Notes: generated by a model not told the origin, from the letters alone. DNA of 8,459 nt from UM-FILTER-42-9 sp038063775 (GCA_038063775.1 JBBTUK010000029.1:1-8459); one strand, 5' to 3'; shown: positions 1 to 5,978, counted from the first letter of the stretch. Program-made: numbers and translations.

Positions 1-1197
1 CGGACTTTCAATATAATAGCGGGACACCAGGCCGCCCATGGAATGAGCGACCAGATCCACCTTGGATATTTCAGTTCTACTTTTTATCCATCCTATTTTG
101 TTTTTCAAACTTTCAGCGGTGATGATGTTGCTATTTCGCCATTCATACGGAAATCTAAAAAGATTTATATCTTCCGTGTATCCATTTTTTTCCAGTGACG
201 CGAAAAGATTTTCATATGTCTGTAAAATTGGTTCCATTACCAGTTCTCCGCCCACTCCAGCGTATTTAGGAAGTGATCCCATAATACCTGGCAAAATAAC
301 TGCTGGGTCAACAATTAAATCGTTTTTTCTCCAGCCATCAAGCAAAATGTTTCCTAATATTTCCTTTCCGTCTGAATTTTCATTTGTATATGTCTTGTAT
401 GGTCCTTGCGGGCTGTCATACCAGTTGTTTTTTAGCCGGATTTTGTTCATGCATACGCTTCCTGCTTCCTGACACCATAATTCAGATTTTATGGCCATTG
501 AATTCCCGTTCTTTTCAAAATTAGAATTGACTATCTCGAGATAATTGTCTATTCCAGTGCTAGAATAAAATTCATCGTATTGAATTCCAACATCCGCGTA
601 TATGTTGTTGTGAAATGTGCTATTTTCTATATGAACTTTTCCGCCCGCGAAAAAGATTGCAGGCGTTCCTTCAATAGCGGCATAGGCTGAAGGAATTAAT
701 TTTCGCAAAAAACCTGAACATTCCGGGCAATCTGTATTCCACTCATAACCTCCGCCATAAATTTCTACATAACGCAAAAATGAAGGTAGAAGTTCCGGTA
801 TGCCCTCCCAATTTTCACGCCTAAACTCGATCAGATAATATTGCTGATCCGCATCAGCTGTTATACTTATAGGATTCTCTTGGGTGCCGATGGCAATCAA
901 TCTTCCTCCGTCAACTGAAAGATAAGTGTCGTTCCCATTTATATCCTTTCCAAATTTTATTTTTGCTCCTTTTTCTATAGTTAAAGTAGCACCAGGATTA
1001 ACATAAACTGTTTTGGCCAAATTTAAATCGTCTGTGCTTTTCCAGATGGTATCCTGATTTATGTTAATGTACGTATCTCCCTCTTCATTTGGATCGCTCG
1101 CCTGCGCCTGTGGCGTAAAAGAAAATACACCAAATATAGCAAAAACAGCTACTAGAAAAATTTCAAATAGACGCGCTTGTTTATTTTGTTTTGGCAT
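1..1197 (-). CDS. Secreted lipase/acyltransferase with N-terminal beta-helix-like region, 3' end outside window
   Basis: An open frame of 399 codons runs from ATG at 1197 to the window edge, so the C-terminus is missing. Residues about 10-33 form a signal peptide (hydrophobic core, then PQAQA before SDPN, cleavage probably after Ala33), which fixes the start; no Shine-Dalgarno is visible. Residues about 40-290 contain phrases typical of right-handed parallel beta-helices, such as VNPGATLTIEKGAKIKFG and LRYVEIYGGG. From about residue 296 an alpha/beta-hydrolase begins: DPAVILPGIMGSLP is the oxyanion-type strand of LCAT/PGAP1-like lipases, and AHSMGG (residues 384-389, Ser386) is the nucleophile elbow GxSxG. 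The catalytic Asp and His would lie beyond the window. Inferred role: exported esterase acting on lipid or a cell-surface ester; substrate unknown. It follows the rubrerythrin gene on the same strand, but the assembly gap hides their true spacing. The family call is secure; the fold of the middle region is less so. Confidence 0.85.
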   Translation of the reverse strand, partial: MPKQNKQARLFEIFLVAVFAIFGVFSFTPQAQASDPNEEGDTYININQDTIWKSTDDLNLAKTVYVNPGATLTIEKGAKIKFGKDINGNDTYLSVDGGRLIAIGTQENPISITADADQQYYLIEFRRENWEGIPELLPSFLRYVEIYGGGYEWNTDCPECSGFLRKLIPSAYAAIEGTPAIFFAGGKVHIENSTFHNNIYADVGIQYDEFYSSTGIDNYLEIVNSNFEKNGNSMAIKSELWCQEAGSVCMNKIRLKNNWYDSPQGPYKTYTNENSDGKEILGNILLDGWRKNDLIVDPAVILPGIMGSLPKYAGVGGELVMEPILQTYENLFASLEKNGYTEDINLFRFPYEWRNSNIITAESLKNKIGWIKSRTEISKVDLVAHSMGGLVSRYYIESP

Positions 1198-1213
1198 TTT
1201 TGTTTTTGATAAA

Positions 1214-1313
1214 NNNNNNNNNNNNNNNNNNNNNNNNNNNNNNNNNNNNNNNNNNNNNNNNNNNNNNNNNNNNNNNNNNNNNNNNNNNNNNNNNNNNNNN
1301 NNNNNNNNNNNNN
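1214..1313. other. Assembly gap of 100 N
   Basis: Exactly 100 unknown bases. This round number is normally a placeholder for a gap of unknown size between scaffolded contigs, so neither distance nor reading frame can be carried across it. It removes the 3' end of the rubrerythrin gene and the sequence just upstream of the lipase gene. Confidence 0.97.
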
Positions 1314-1795
1314 TCCACTTGCGCCAGCGCCGTAAAGAAAATTTTCACATTCTTTTCCGCCGCCTCTTTGGTAAATCTGGCGTAAAGTTTGGTCGCTGTG
1401 TCTTCCAAATCAATAGTTTTGTTGAAATTTTCCACCATCTCATCGCTGCAACTTTCCGGATTTATCTCCGGGGCTTCCATACCAAGAAGCTGCGTCACAA
1501 CCATAGCGTGCTGTAGCTCCACTTTCGCCAATCTTCTGTACATGGCTTTTATTTCAAACTTTTCCGCCTTTCCTGACATGCAATCATAAAGTGCCGTGGC
1601 GGTCCTTTCTAAGGACAGCGTCTCCAGCAAATTTTTCCGGGACACCTCTCCTATCTCCTCCTTTTGGTTGATGATCGGGGTCGCTTCACTGCCAAGCTTC
1701 ATAAAATTGATGGTCGCCCCACAAAACGGGCAGTCATGCGGCTTTTCGGAGCCGATATAGGCTTCCCCGCAGATCTGACAGATGTATGTTTTCAT
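1314..1795 (-). CDS. Reverse rubrerythrin (N-terminal rubredoxin, C-terminal ferritin-like domain), cut by gap
   Basis: 160 residues are visible from ATG at 1795. Residues 6-25 hold CxxC-12-CxxC (Cys6, Cys9, Cys22, Cys25, the last pair as CPFC), the short-spaced rubredoxin iron site of rubrerythrins. It lies in front of, not behind, the four-helix diiron domain, as in the 'reverse rubrerythrins' known from clostridia. In the ferritin-like part, Glu63 (LERTATALY), the ExxH pair Glu93/His96 (VELQHA) and Glu131 (LEDTATKLY) are probable iron ligands. The second ExxH should begin in the codon reading GA- at the gap edge (ALAQV then Asp/Glu), so the gap falls inside the active site. The family reduces hydrogen peroxide with electrons from rubredoxin or NAD(P)H-linked reductases and protects anaerobes. 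Only a handful of residues are probably missing. It is transcribed away from the tRNA-Thr gene, and no strong Shine-Dalgarno is visible. Confidence 0.88.
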
Positions 1796-1798
1796 AGT

Positions 1799-1828
1799 AT
1801 TGAAAATTTATTCAATATAATTTATTAT
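1799..1828. promoter_or_regulatory. AT-rich dyads between rubrerythrin and tRNA, possible operator
   Basis: Two inverted repeats sit in the divergent region: ATTGAA (1799-1804) with TTCAAT (1811-1816), and ATAAT (1817-1821) with ATTAT (1824-1828). The second resembles a PerR box (TTATAAT-N-ATTATAA) but has a two-base centre, so it is not a proper match. The dyads lie 4-33 bases upstream of the rubrerythrin start and overlap the predicted tRNA promoter. An operator role is inference, and AT-rich DNA produces such dyads by chance. Confidence 0.25.
1800..1828 (+). promoter_or_regulatory. Probable promoter for tRNA-Thr
   Basis: TTGAAA (1800-1805) and TATTAT (1823-1828) are separated by 17 bases. 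Each matches the sigma-70 consensus hexamer at five of six positions. Transcription would start near 1835, about 70 bases before the mature tRNA, giving a 5' leader that contains the hairpin at 1859-1876. Confidence 0.5.
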
Positions 1829-1858
1829 TAAATACATGCCACCCTAGCTCCCCGTAAA

Positions 1859-1876
1859 ATCCCGCCGAGACGGGAT
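1859..1876. repeat. Small GC hairpin upstream of tRNA
   Basis: ATCCCG (1859-1864) and CGGGAT (1871-1876) form a perfect six-base-pair stem with a six-base loop. No T-run follows on either strand, so it is not an obvious terminator. It could be part of the tRNA precursor leader or an interspersed hairpin. Confidence 0.4.
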
Positions 1877-1905
1877 AACGGGGCAAGCAGTTGGTAGATT
1901 TACCC

Positions 1906-1981
1906 GCCCACGTGGCTCAGTTGGTAGAGCAGCGCATTCGTAACGCGCAGGTCGTCGGTTCGATCCCGACCGTGGGCTCCA
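1906..1981 (+). tRNA. tRNA-Thr (anticodon CGU)
   Basis: A 76-base cloverleaf with encoded CCA. The acceptor stem is GCCCACG (1906-1912) with CGTGGGC (1971-1977), followed by discriminator T1978 and CCA at 1979-1981. The D-arm is GCTC/GAGC around AGTTGGTA. The anticodon loop is TTCGTAA (1936-1942) with anticodon CGT reading the threonine codon ACG. The T-arm is GTCGG-TTCGATC-CCGAC. The anticodon stem (GCGCA/CGCGC) has one A-C mismatch next to the loop, with the other four pairs intact. It is the only gene on the plus strand and converges with porB. The E. coli Thr(CGU) tRNA has the same loop, which supports the identity. Confidence 0.95.
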
Positions 1982-2094
1982 AAGATTGGCGGGGCACCGC
2001 ATTTCCGCCGGAGGCGGATAAACTCCACGCGCAGGCCGCCGGTTCCCTGCCCGCCTTTGGAGGGAATCCCGGCGGGTGGCTCATACTTTATACT
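1982..2094. repeat. Intergenic hairpins and tRNA-like fragments
   Basis: This 113-base stretch between the convergent tRNA and porB has no open gene. It contains CCGCC-GGA-GGCGG (2005-2017) and a larger hairpin CCCGCC (2050-2055) with GGCGGG (2071-2076). Neither is followed by a proper T-run. Bases 2027-2045 match 17 of 19 positions of the tRNA anticodon/T-arm at 1943-1961, and GTGGCTCA at 2076-2083 recurs in the tRNA at 1912-1919. It may be a decayed partial tRNA copy overlaid by hairpin repeats. Confidence 0.45.
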
Positions 2095-2103
2095 TTATAC
2101 TTT
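2083..2103. repeat. Three tandem ATACTTT heptamers across the porB stop codon
   Basis: ATACTTT occurs three times in a row, at 2083-2089, 2090-2096 and 2097-2103. On the minus strand the array supplies the last codons of porB and its TAA stop (2095-2097). The same ATACNNN heptamer family occurs inside porA at 3130-3164. Confidence 0.8.
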
Positions 2104-2991
2104 TTTTAGCCTATCCCATTCCTCATCCACCTGTTTTTGAATTTCCGGAATAACTTTCTTGTTTTTTTCCGAAAAAAGGTGCTTGAACCGCCCTTGAGTT
2201 TTCAGATATTCTTCGACCGGTTTCTTATCTTTCGGTTCAAAATTAATTTTATATTTCCCGTCTTCGATCTCATACAGCGGCCAGGAATTGGTCTCGGTAG
2301 CGAGCCGCGCGAGCCGCACGTATTGGGAAGTTGGAAATTTCCAATTGTTGGTGCAGGGAGAATAAACGCTTAAAAACGTCGGGCCGGGCGTGGCAAAGGC
2401 CTTCCGGGCTTTTTTCTTGAGATCATCGAGAAAGGCCACGTTGGTTTGCGCCGCGTATTTCACATGGTGCGCCGCCACGATGGCCATCATATCCTTTTTC
2501 TTCTGCGTTTTTCCGAAAGAAACTTTACCGGCCGGCACCGTCTCCGTGCTGGCTCCATAGGGCGTAGCGCTGGACCGCTGGTTGCCCGTATTCATATATC
2601 CTTCGTTATCATAAACGACGTAAAGAAAATCGTGTCCCCGCTCGAGCGCTCCGGACAAGCTCTGAAAGCCGATGTCATAGGTTCCTCCGTCCCCGCCGAA
2701 CGCGACAAATTTTATTTCTTTTTTTATTTTGTTTTTTTTCTTCAAGGCTTTATAAGCCCGTTCCACACCGGAAATCGTCGCCGCCGCATTTTCAAACGCA
2801 TTGTGGATATAGGGCACCTTCCAGGCGGTATAGGGATAAAGCGTCGAAGTCACTTCCAGGCACCCCGTGGCATTGGAAACCACCACCGGTCCGCCGGCTT
2901 CTTCCAAAACCGCGCGCACGATCGCCGGAAATCCGCAGCCCGCGCAAGCGCTGTGACCGGGAGCAAAATTTTTCGCTAGTTTTTTATTCAT
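2095..2991 (-). CDS. porB: 2-oxoacid (probably pyruvate):ferredoxin oxidoreductase, beta subunit
   Basis: 298 residues, close to the usual length of about 300. This is the thiamine-diphosphate- and cluster-binding subunit. The TPP/Mg site shows GGDGGTYD (99-106) and DNEGYMNTGNQRSS (128-141). Four cysteines in the positions expected for the proximal [4Fe-4S] cluster are present: Cys16 and Cys19 in HSACAGCG, Cys44 in ATGCLEV and Cys213 in YSPCTNNW. The four-Cys pattern, with the late cysteine, fits pyruvate or ketoisovalerate enzymes better than other branches, but substrate cannot be fixed from sequence. With PorA it decarboxylates the 2-oxoacid to acyl-CoA, passing electrons via PorD to ferredoxin in the cytoplasm. 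It is the last gene of the operon, 19 bases after porA. Its ATG is preceded by CTACTACGAGG, where GAGG is a short, very close Shine-Dalgarno. The stop lies in a heptamer repeat, and no clear terminator follows. Confidence 0.95.
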   Translation of the reverse strand: MNKKLAKNFAPGHSACAGCGFPAIVRAVLEEAGGPVVVSNATGCLEVTSTLYPYTAWKVPYIHNAFENAAATISGVERAYKALKKKNKIKKEIKFVAFGGDGGTYDIGFQSLSGALERGHDFLYVVYDNEGYMNTGNQRSSATPYGASTETVPAGKVSFGKTQKKKDMMAIVAAHHVKYAAQTNVAFLDDLKKKARKAFATPGPTFLSVYSPCTNNWKFPTSQYVRLARLATETNSWPLYEIEDGKYKINFEPKDKKPVEEYLKTQGRFKHLFSEKNKKVIPEIQKQVDEEWDRLKKV

Positions 2992-3002
2992 CCTCGTAGT
3001 AG
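2992..3002 (-). promoter_or_regulatory. CTACTAC motif before porB start
   Basis: On the minus strand CTACTAC (3002-2996) is followed by GAGG and then ATG. The same heptamer precedes the starts of porG and the DsbA-like gene. The GAGG directly abutting the start is unusually close for a ribosome binding site. Confidence 0.45.
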
Positions 3003-3010
3003 AACTTAAA

Positions 3011-4228
3011 TTATTTTTTTATTCCGATATATTTAATCCCGCTGCTGATTTCTCCCTGAATCAAATCATCATAAACTTTTTCGATATCCGCGGCGAAAAT
3101 GTCCCGCCCGCCGAGACCATAGATATAGGAATGTATTTTGTATCTAGTATTATGTATTATGTATGTCTCTTTATCTTTTTTGTCTATACCCGATGTTTCA
3201 TGCAAGCTATTTATTATCTCCATATAGAGCGGTGGCATTGTGCCAATGGACATCGCCCGGTCCAGGACGGCAATATTTTTTGTGTTTTTTAGCGCTTCGG
3301 CAATTTCCTTGGCCGGAAACGGACGGAATAAATTAAGTTTCAACAGCCCGACTTTCTGGCCTTGAGAGCGCATCTTGTCAACGACATCCTTAACCGTTCC
3401 CGCGGTGGAACCCATAAGCACAATTGCCTGCTCCGCGTCTTCGAGCTCATAGGCTTCGAAATAATCTTTTGTCCGGCCGCTCAATTTTTCAAATTCTTTG
3501 GCAATTTTTTGATATTCTTCGCCCGAATCGTTCATCGCTTTTTCCTGATCGACTTTGAAATCAAAATGAGATTCTTGCAAAGAAAAAGCTCCGAAAGTTA
3601 CCGGGTTGTCGACATCCAGAAGATACTTTTCCGGTTGGTATTCCCCCACGAATTCTTTCACTTTTTCCGTTTCCAAAATTTCCAAGTTTTCCACGGAATG
3701 CGAAGTGATAAATCCGTCCATAATGACCATCACTGGCAAACTGACTTTTTCGGCCAGTTTCATCCCGATGATTATGTTGTCATAGGCTTCCTGCACATTT
3801 TCCGAAAAGATCTGTATCCAGCCGGCATCACGCGCCCCCATCACATCGCTGTGATCGCCATGGATGCTGATGGGCGCAGAGAGTGCTCGCGCGGAAACAG
3901 CCATCAAGATCGGCAGACGCATACCGCTGGCGATATAGAGGATTTCATTCATCAGCGCCAAGCCCTGGGAACTGGTGGCGGTAACGGTCCGCGCCCCTGC
4001 GGCACTGGCTCCGACGGCGGCGCTTATGGCGCTGTGTTCGGATTCCACCTGGATGATTTCAGTGGACACTTCTCCGTCAGCCCCAAACTTGGCAAAAGTT
4101 TCAATGATTGGAGTCTGGGGCGTGATCGGATAAACCGGCATTACATCCGGATCGATCTGCTTTAAAGCTTCCGCCATGGCCGCTCCGCCGGTCAGAGCTA
4201 TTTTGTTTTTTGCTTTATTTTGAATCAT
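3011..4228 (-). CDS. porA: 2-oxoacid (probably pyruvate):ferredoxin oxidoreductase, alpha subunit
   Basis: 405 residues, slightly longer than the typical 385-395. YPITPQTP (33-40) is the family signature near the TPP pyrimidine site. VESEHSA (61-67) carries the glutamate that activates the cofactor, and HGDHSDVMGARD (123-134) is the conserved substrate-side loop. Domain II with FRPFP (301-305) and the closing GLGGRD (371-376) complete the subunit. The ATG at 4228 overlaps the end of porD by 14 bases, implying translational coupling, and there is no clear Shine-Dalgarno. Oddity: residues 356-366 (YIIHNTRYKIH) are encoded by five tandem ATACNNN-type heptamers. They extend the variable linker between about residue 345 and GLGGRD, and probably account for much of the extra length. 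The frame stays open through them, so the protein should be intact. Confidence 0.95.
   Translation of the reverse strand: MIQNKAKNKIALTGGAAMAEALKQIDPDVMPVYPITPQTPIIETFAKFGADGEVSTEIIQVESEHSAISAAVGASAAGARTVTATSSQGLALMNEILYIASGMRLPILMAVSARALSAPISIHGDHSDVMGARDAGWIQIFSENVQEAYDNIIIGMKLAEKVSLPVMVIMDGFITSHSVENLEILETEKVKEFVGEYQPEKYLLDVDNPVTFGAFSLQESHFDFKVDQEKAMNDSGEEYQKIAKEFEKLSGRTKDYFEAYELEDAEQAIVLMGSTAGTVKDVVDKMRSQGQKVGLLKLNLFRPFPAKEIAEALKNTKNIAVLDRAMSIGTMPPLYMEIINSLHETSGIDKKDKETYIIHNTRYKIHSYIYGLGGRDIFAADIEKVYDDLIQGEISSGIKYIGIKK
3130..3164. repeat. Five ATACNNN heptamers inside porA
   Basis: On the plus strand the units are AATGTAT, TTTGTAT, CTAGTAT, TATGTAT and TATGTAT (3130-3136, 3137-3143, 3144-3150, 3151-3157, 3158-3164). 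On the coding strand each reads ATAC plus three variable bases. The stretch is much richer in A and T than the flanking porA sequence and falls in a linker region of the protein. Confidence 0.75.
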
Positions 4229-4508
4229 TTTTTGTCATGATAATAGCTTTCTGGGGACAAACATCCGCGCATACGCCGCAGCCTTTGCAGAATTCGTAAT
4301 CAATTTCAATGATTTTTCTTATTTTGGCTGTTCCCTTTCCTTCAATTTCTTTGATATTCATCAGATCGATCGCCGCTTCCGGACAAAATGGAATACACAC
4401 CTTGCAAGCTGTGCACTTTTCTTCCAATACCCTTGGTTTCATATAACGCCACTCACCGGTACTGGGAGCTTTTTTGATGTCATGCTTTATAACCGCACCA
4501 GGTTCCAT
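4215..4508 (-). CDS. porD: 2-oxoacid:ferredoxin oxidoreductase, delta (ferredoxin-like) subunit
   Basis: 97 residues with two CxxCxxCxxxCP motifs: Cys32/35/38/42 and Cys74/77/80/84. These bind two [4Fe-4S] clusters, as in bacterial-type ferredoxins. The N-terminal GAVIKHDIKKAPSTGEWR segment is typical of PorD rather than a free ferredoxin. It carries electrons from the TPP site in PorA/PorB out to soluble ferredoxin. It lies 27 bases after porG and overlaps porA by 14 bases, in the order G-D-A-B known from archaeal and Thermotoga por operons. The start codon at 4508 has no visible Shine-Dalgarno; the short spacer contains an AT-only inverted repeat (4512-4519 with 4527-4534) that could form only a weak hairpin. 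Confidence 0.95.
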   Translation of the reverse strand: MEPGAVIKHDIKKAPSTGEWRYMKPRVLEEKCTACKVCIPFCPEAAIDLMNIKEIEGKGTAKIRKIIEIDYEFCKGCGVCADVCPQKAIIMTKNDSK

Positions 4509-4535
4509 ATAATTTTAAATTTAGCCTTTAAAATT

Positions 4536-5108
4536 TTAAATCGCGTCGTACGCCTTTTCTATGGCCAGAATATTTTTGTCAGTTTCCTCTTTCCCGATTT
4601 TCTTTTCAAATATTTTGCGGAACTCTTCAGTTAGGCTTTCTAATTTGACAACCTCGGTTATTTTGATGAAATGTCCCAGGATTGCGGTGTTGGGCCTAGG
4701 CTGTCCGATGATTTTGAGCGACAGGCCAGTCGCGTCAATGGGATAAATTTTCCCTTCGAATTTAGGAAAAAATCCCGCCAGCTCTTCCCGATGCTTAGCG
4801 CTGTTGATTATCAATGACCCATATTTGTCGAGGTTTTTGCTAACGTCCTGGTCGCCGATGAGTGTTTCATCCAAGACTAAAACCGCGTCCGGGTCAACAA
4901 CCGGCTCGTGGTTCCTGATCGGCTTATTGGAAATCCTGACGAAGGTTTTGGTGGGCGCCCCGCTTCTTTCTGGTCCGAAGTTGGGGAAAGATTGCACGAA
5001 TTTCCCCTCTTTCACCGCCGCCTGAGTGATTATCTCGGATGCCACTTTAGCGCCTTGACCACCCCGGCCAAATAAAATTATTTCAAAAATTTCTTTTTGC
5101 TGTTTCAC
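4536..5108 (-). CDS. porG: 2-oxoacid:ferredoxin oxidoreductase, gamma subunit
   Basis: 190 residues, normal length for the family. FGRGGQGA (13-20) and FPNFGPERSGAPTKTFVRIS (41-60) are signature stretches of PorG, which forms the structural and CoA-side part of the complex. The start is a GTG at 5108-5106. An in-frame TGA lies about ten codons upstream, with no ATG, GTG or TTG between, so this is the only ordinary start available. No normal Shine-Dalgarno precedes it; instead CTACTACGG directly abuts the GTG. That segment is fully complementary, apart from one mismatch and one G-U pair, to a segment about 75-105 bases upstream (see leader). First gene of the porGDAB operon. Confidence 0.93.
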   Translation of the reverse strand: MKQQKEIFEIILFGRGGQGAKVASEIITQAAVKEGKFVQSFPNFGPERSGAPTKTFVRISNKPIRNHEPVVDPDAVLVLDETLIGDQDVSKNLDKYGSLIINSAKHREELAGFFPKFEGKIYPIDATGLSLKIIGQPRPNTAILGHFIKITEVVKLESLTEEFRKIFEKKIGKEETDKNILAIEKAYDAI

Positions 5109-5221
5109 CCGTAGTAGTCCGCCAATATTGAGTCACTAGTGGCAGAAAATATTTAAAAAATTAAAAAATAGTCCCGAAGTGAATAATAAGAAATCGGGCG
5201 GATCACTACGGGGTTCATTCT
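5109..5221 (-). promoter_or_regulatory. Structured 5' leader of porGDAB with start-site-blocking helix
   Basis: On the minus strand, bases 5212-5197 (CCCGTAGTGATCCGCC) pair with 5123-5108 (GGCGGACTACTACGGG): 14 Watson-Crick pairs, one G-U and one A-C mismatch. The 3' arm ends on the first base of the porG GTG, so this helix would bury the translation start. A competing hairpin pairs CCCGA (5198-5194) with TCGGG (5177-5173) around a 16-base loop and is followed by ACTATTTTTTAATTTTTT, a weak terminator-like layout. The two structures share bases 5197-5198. An 8-base palindrome CACTAGTG lies at 5134-5141. The pairing is read directly; attenuation or ligand sensing is inference, and no known riboswitch class is recognised. 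An alternative is two inverted copies of an interspersed repeat. Confidence 0.5.
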
Positions 5222-5227
5222 GCGCCA

Positions 5228-5236
5228 ATTATACCA
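5228..5236 (-). promoter_or_regulatory. Extended -10 promoter of porGDAB
   Basis: The minus strand reads TGGTATAAT: a perfect TATAAT (5233-5228) with an upstream TGn, the extended -10 form that can work without a good -35. No convincing -35 is present at 17-18 bases, where the previous gene's terminator stem lies. Transcription would begin near 5221, giving a leader of about 112 bases. Confidence 0.6.
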
Positions 5237-5276
5237 CAAAAAAAGGAGGGAAACTACCATGTAGCCGCCCTCCTTT
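5235..5276 (-). terminator. Intrinsic terminator after the phosphatidyltransferase gene
   Basis: On the minus strand AAAGGAGGG (5276-5268) pairs with CCCTCCTTT (5250-5242) and is followed by more T residues down to 5238. The 17-base loop holds a small inner CTAC/GTAG pairing. The stem overlaps the TAA stop codon and ends just before the porG promoter, so the two transcription units are separated with almost no spare sequence. Confidence 0.85.
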
Positions 5277-5937
5277 AGATCAGTTCTTTTTGCGCTTTGT
5301 ATACGTTGGCTCCGTAAATGATTATGGAGACTATTCTGGCTAAAACTCCCGCGAAACAAGACGCTATGCCAAGCACCTCGGGAATATCGCCTTTCCATAA
5401 TCGAATATTAAGGAATATTAGCGCTACCGTGCTCGTATATAAGACCATCGCTGCTCTTCCAATTATATCAATTTCCCATTTTTTCAGTATTTCCGCTTTT
5501 GCTTTGCCGAAAATTTCTCTACAGTTGAACTTGGTTATTGAAGCATAACCGCTTTTAATCCTCTGGCGACGAATAGAAAGAGAGATTCCAATAACCGCGA
5601 TGCTTAAAACTACCAGCTCTCCAGAAAAAATGACCTGAATAATCCACCTTTCCAAAAGTTTCGAATCAAGAAGGAATAAAAGAAGAAAAAATTTATCAAA
5701 CTTATCCACTGTTGGATCAATTATCTTGCCAATACCCTTATCGTTTCCTGCCCATTTGGCGAGTCGCCCATCGAATGCATCGGTAATTTCCAAAACAAAA
5801 TACCAAAACAGCTTTGCCTCATTGTCCCAGCTTGTTAAAAAAAGCGTTAAAAAAATCAAAACCATCCTTGTGACCGAAAGTATATTGGCCGAATTCCATA
5901 CAAGCCACTTCCAAATACTCCTGATTCTCTTGGGCAT
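5275..5937 (-). CDS. CDP-alcohol phosphatidyltransferase, PgsA-like
   Basis: 220 residues, an integral membrane enzyme of the CDP-OH_P_transf family. The signature DxxDGxxAR-8-GxxxDxxxD is present as Asp53, Asp56, Gly57, Ala60, Lys61, Gly70, Asp74 and Asp78, with Lys in place of the usual Arg at 61. SANILSVTR (16-24) is the conserved N-terminal helix. Several hydrophobic helices follow (about 26-34, 82-91, 98-120, 162-178 and 186-208). The family condenses CDP-diacylglycerol with an alcohol such as glycerol-3-phosphate or inositol phosphate at the cytoplasmic membrane face. Phosphatidylglycerophosphate synthase is the most common function, but the alcohol cannot be read from sequence. The start is supported by GAGGTG four bases upstream, the best Shine-Dalgarno in the window, and by a strong promoter. 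It has its own terminator, so it is probably a single-gene transcript. Confidence 0.88.
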   Translation of the reverse strand: MPKRIRSIWKWLVWNSANILSVTRMVLIFLTLFLTSWDNEAKLFWYFVLEITDAFDGRLAKWAGNDKGIGKIIDPTVDKFDKFFLLLFLLDSKLLERWIIQVIFSGELVVLSIAVIGISLSIRRQRIKSGYASITKFNCREIFGKAKAEILKKWEIDIIGRAAMVLYTSTVALIFLNIRLWKGDIPEVLGIASCFAGVLARIVSIIIYGANVYKAQKELI

Positions 5938-5941
5938 AAAG

Positions 5942-5947
5942 CACCTC
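5942..5947 (-). promoter_or_regulatory. Shine-Dalgarno of the phosphatidyltransferase
   Basis: GAGGTG lies four bases before ATG 5937 on the minus strand. It is notable because most other starts here lack such a site, and it fixes this start. Confidence 0.7.
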
Positions 5948-5978
5948 GCGCATAGATTTTTAATGTCCTGAATATATG

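Noticed and set aside
1061..1516. Open frames drawn through the N run on both strands
   Set aside because: Frame cannot be carried across a gap of unknown size; the plus-strand versions are antisense to the lipase and rubrerythrin genes.
1891..2109. A 72-codon plus-strand frame starting before the tRNA
   Set aside because: It translates the tRNA gene itself and the hairpins after it.
2446..4165. Long plus-strand open frames opposite porB (2446-2979) and porA (3362-4165)
   Set aside because: They are exact antisense shadows of well-identified genes, have no recognisable domains and lack start signals.
5242..5265. A plus-strand AGGAGGG followed by ATG-TAG, a perfect minimal start-stop frame
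   Set aside because: The AGGAGGG is one arm of the minus-strand terminator and the ATG is in its loop; no plus-strand transcript is expected there, so it is probably coincidence.
5153..5398. An 81-codon minus-strand open frame
   Set aside because: It overlaps the end of the phosphatidyltransferase, its terminator and the porG promoter in another frame, with no coding character.
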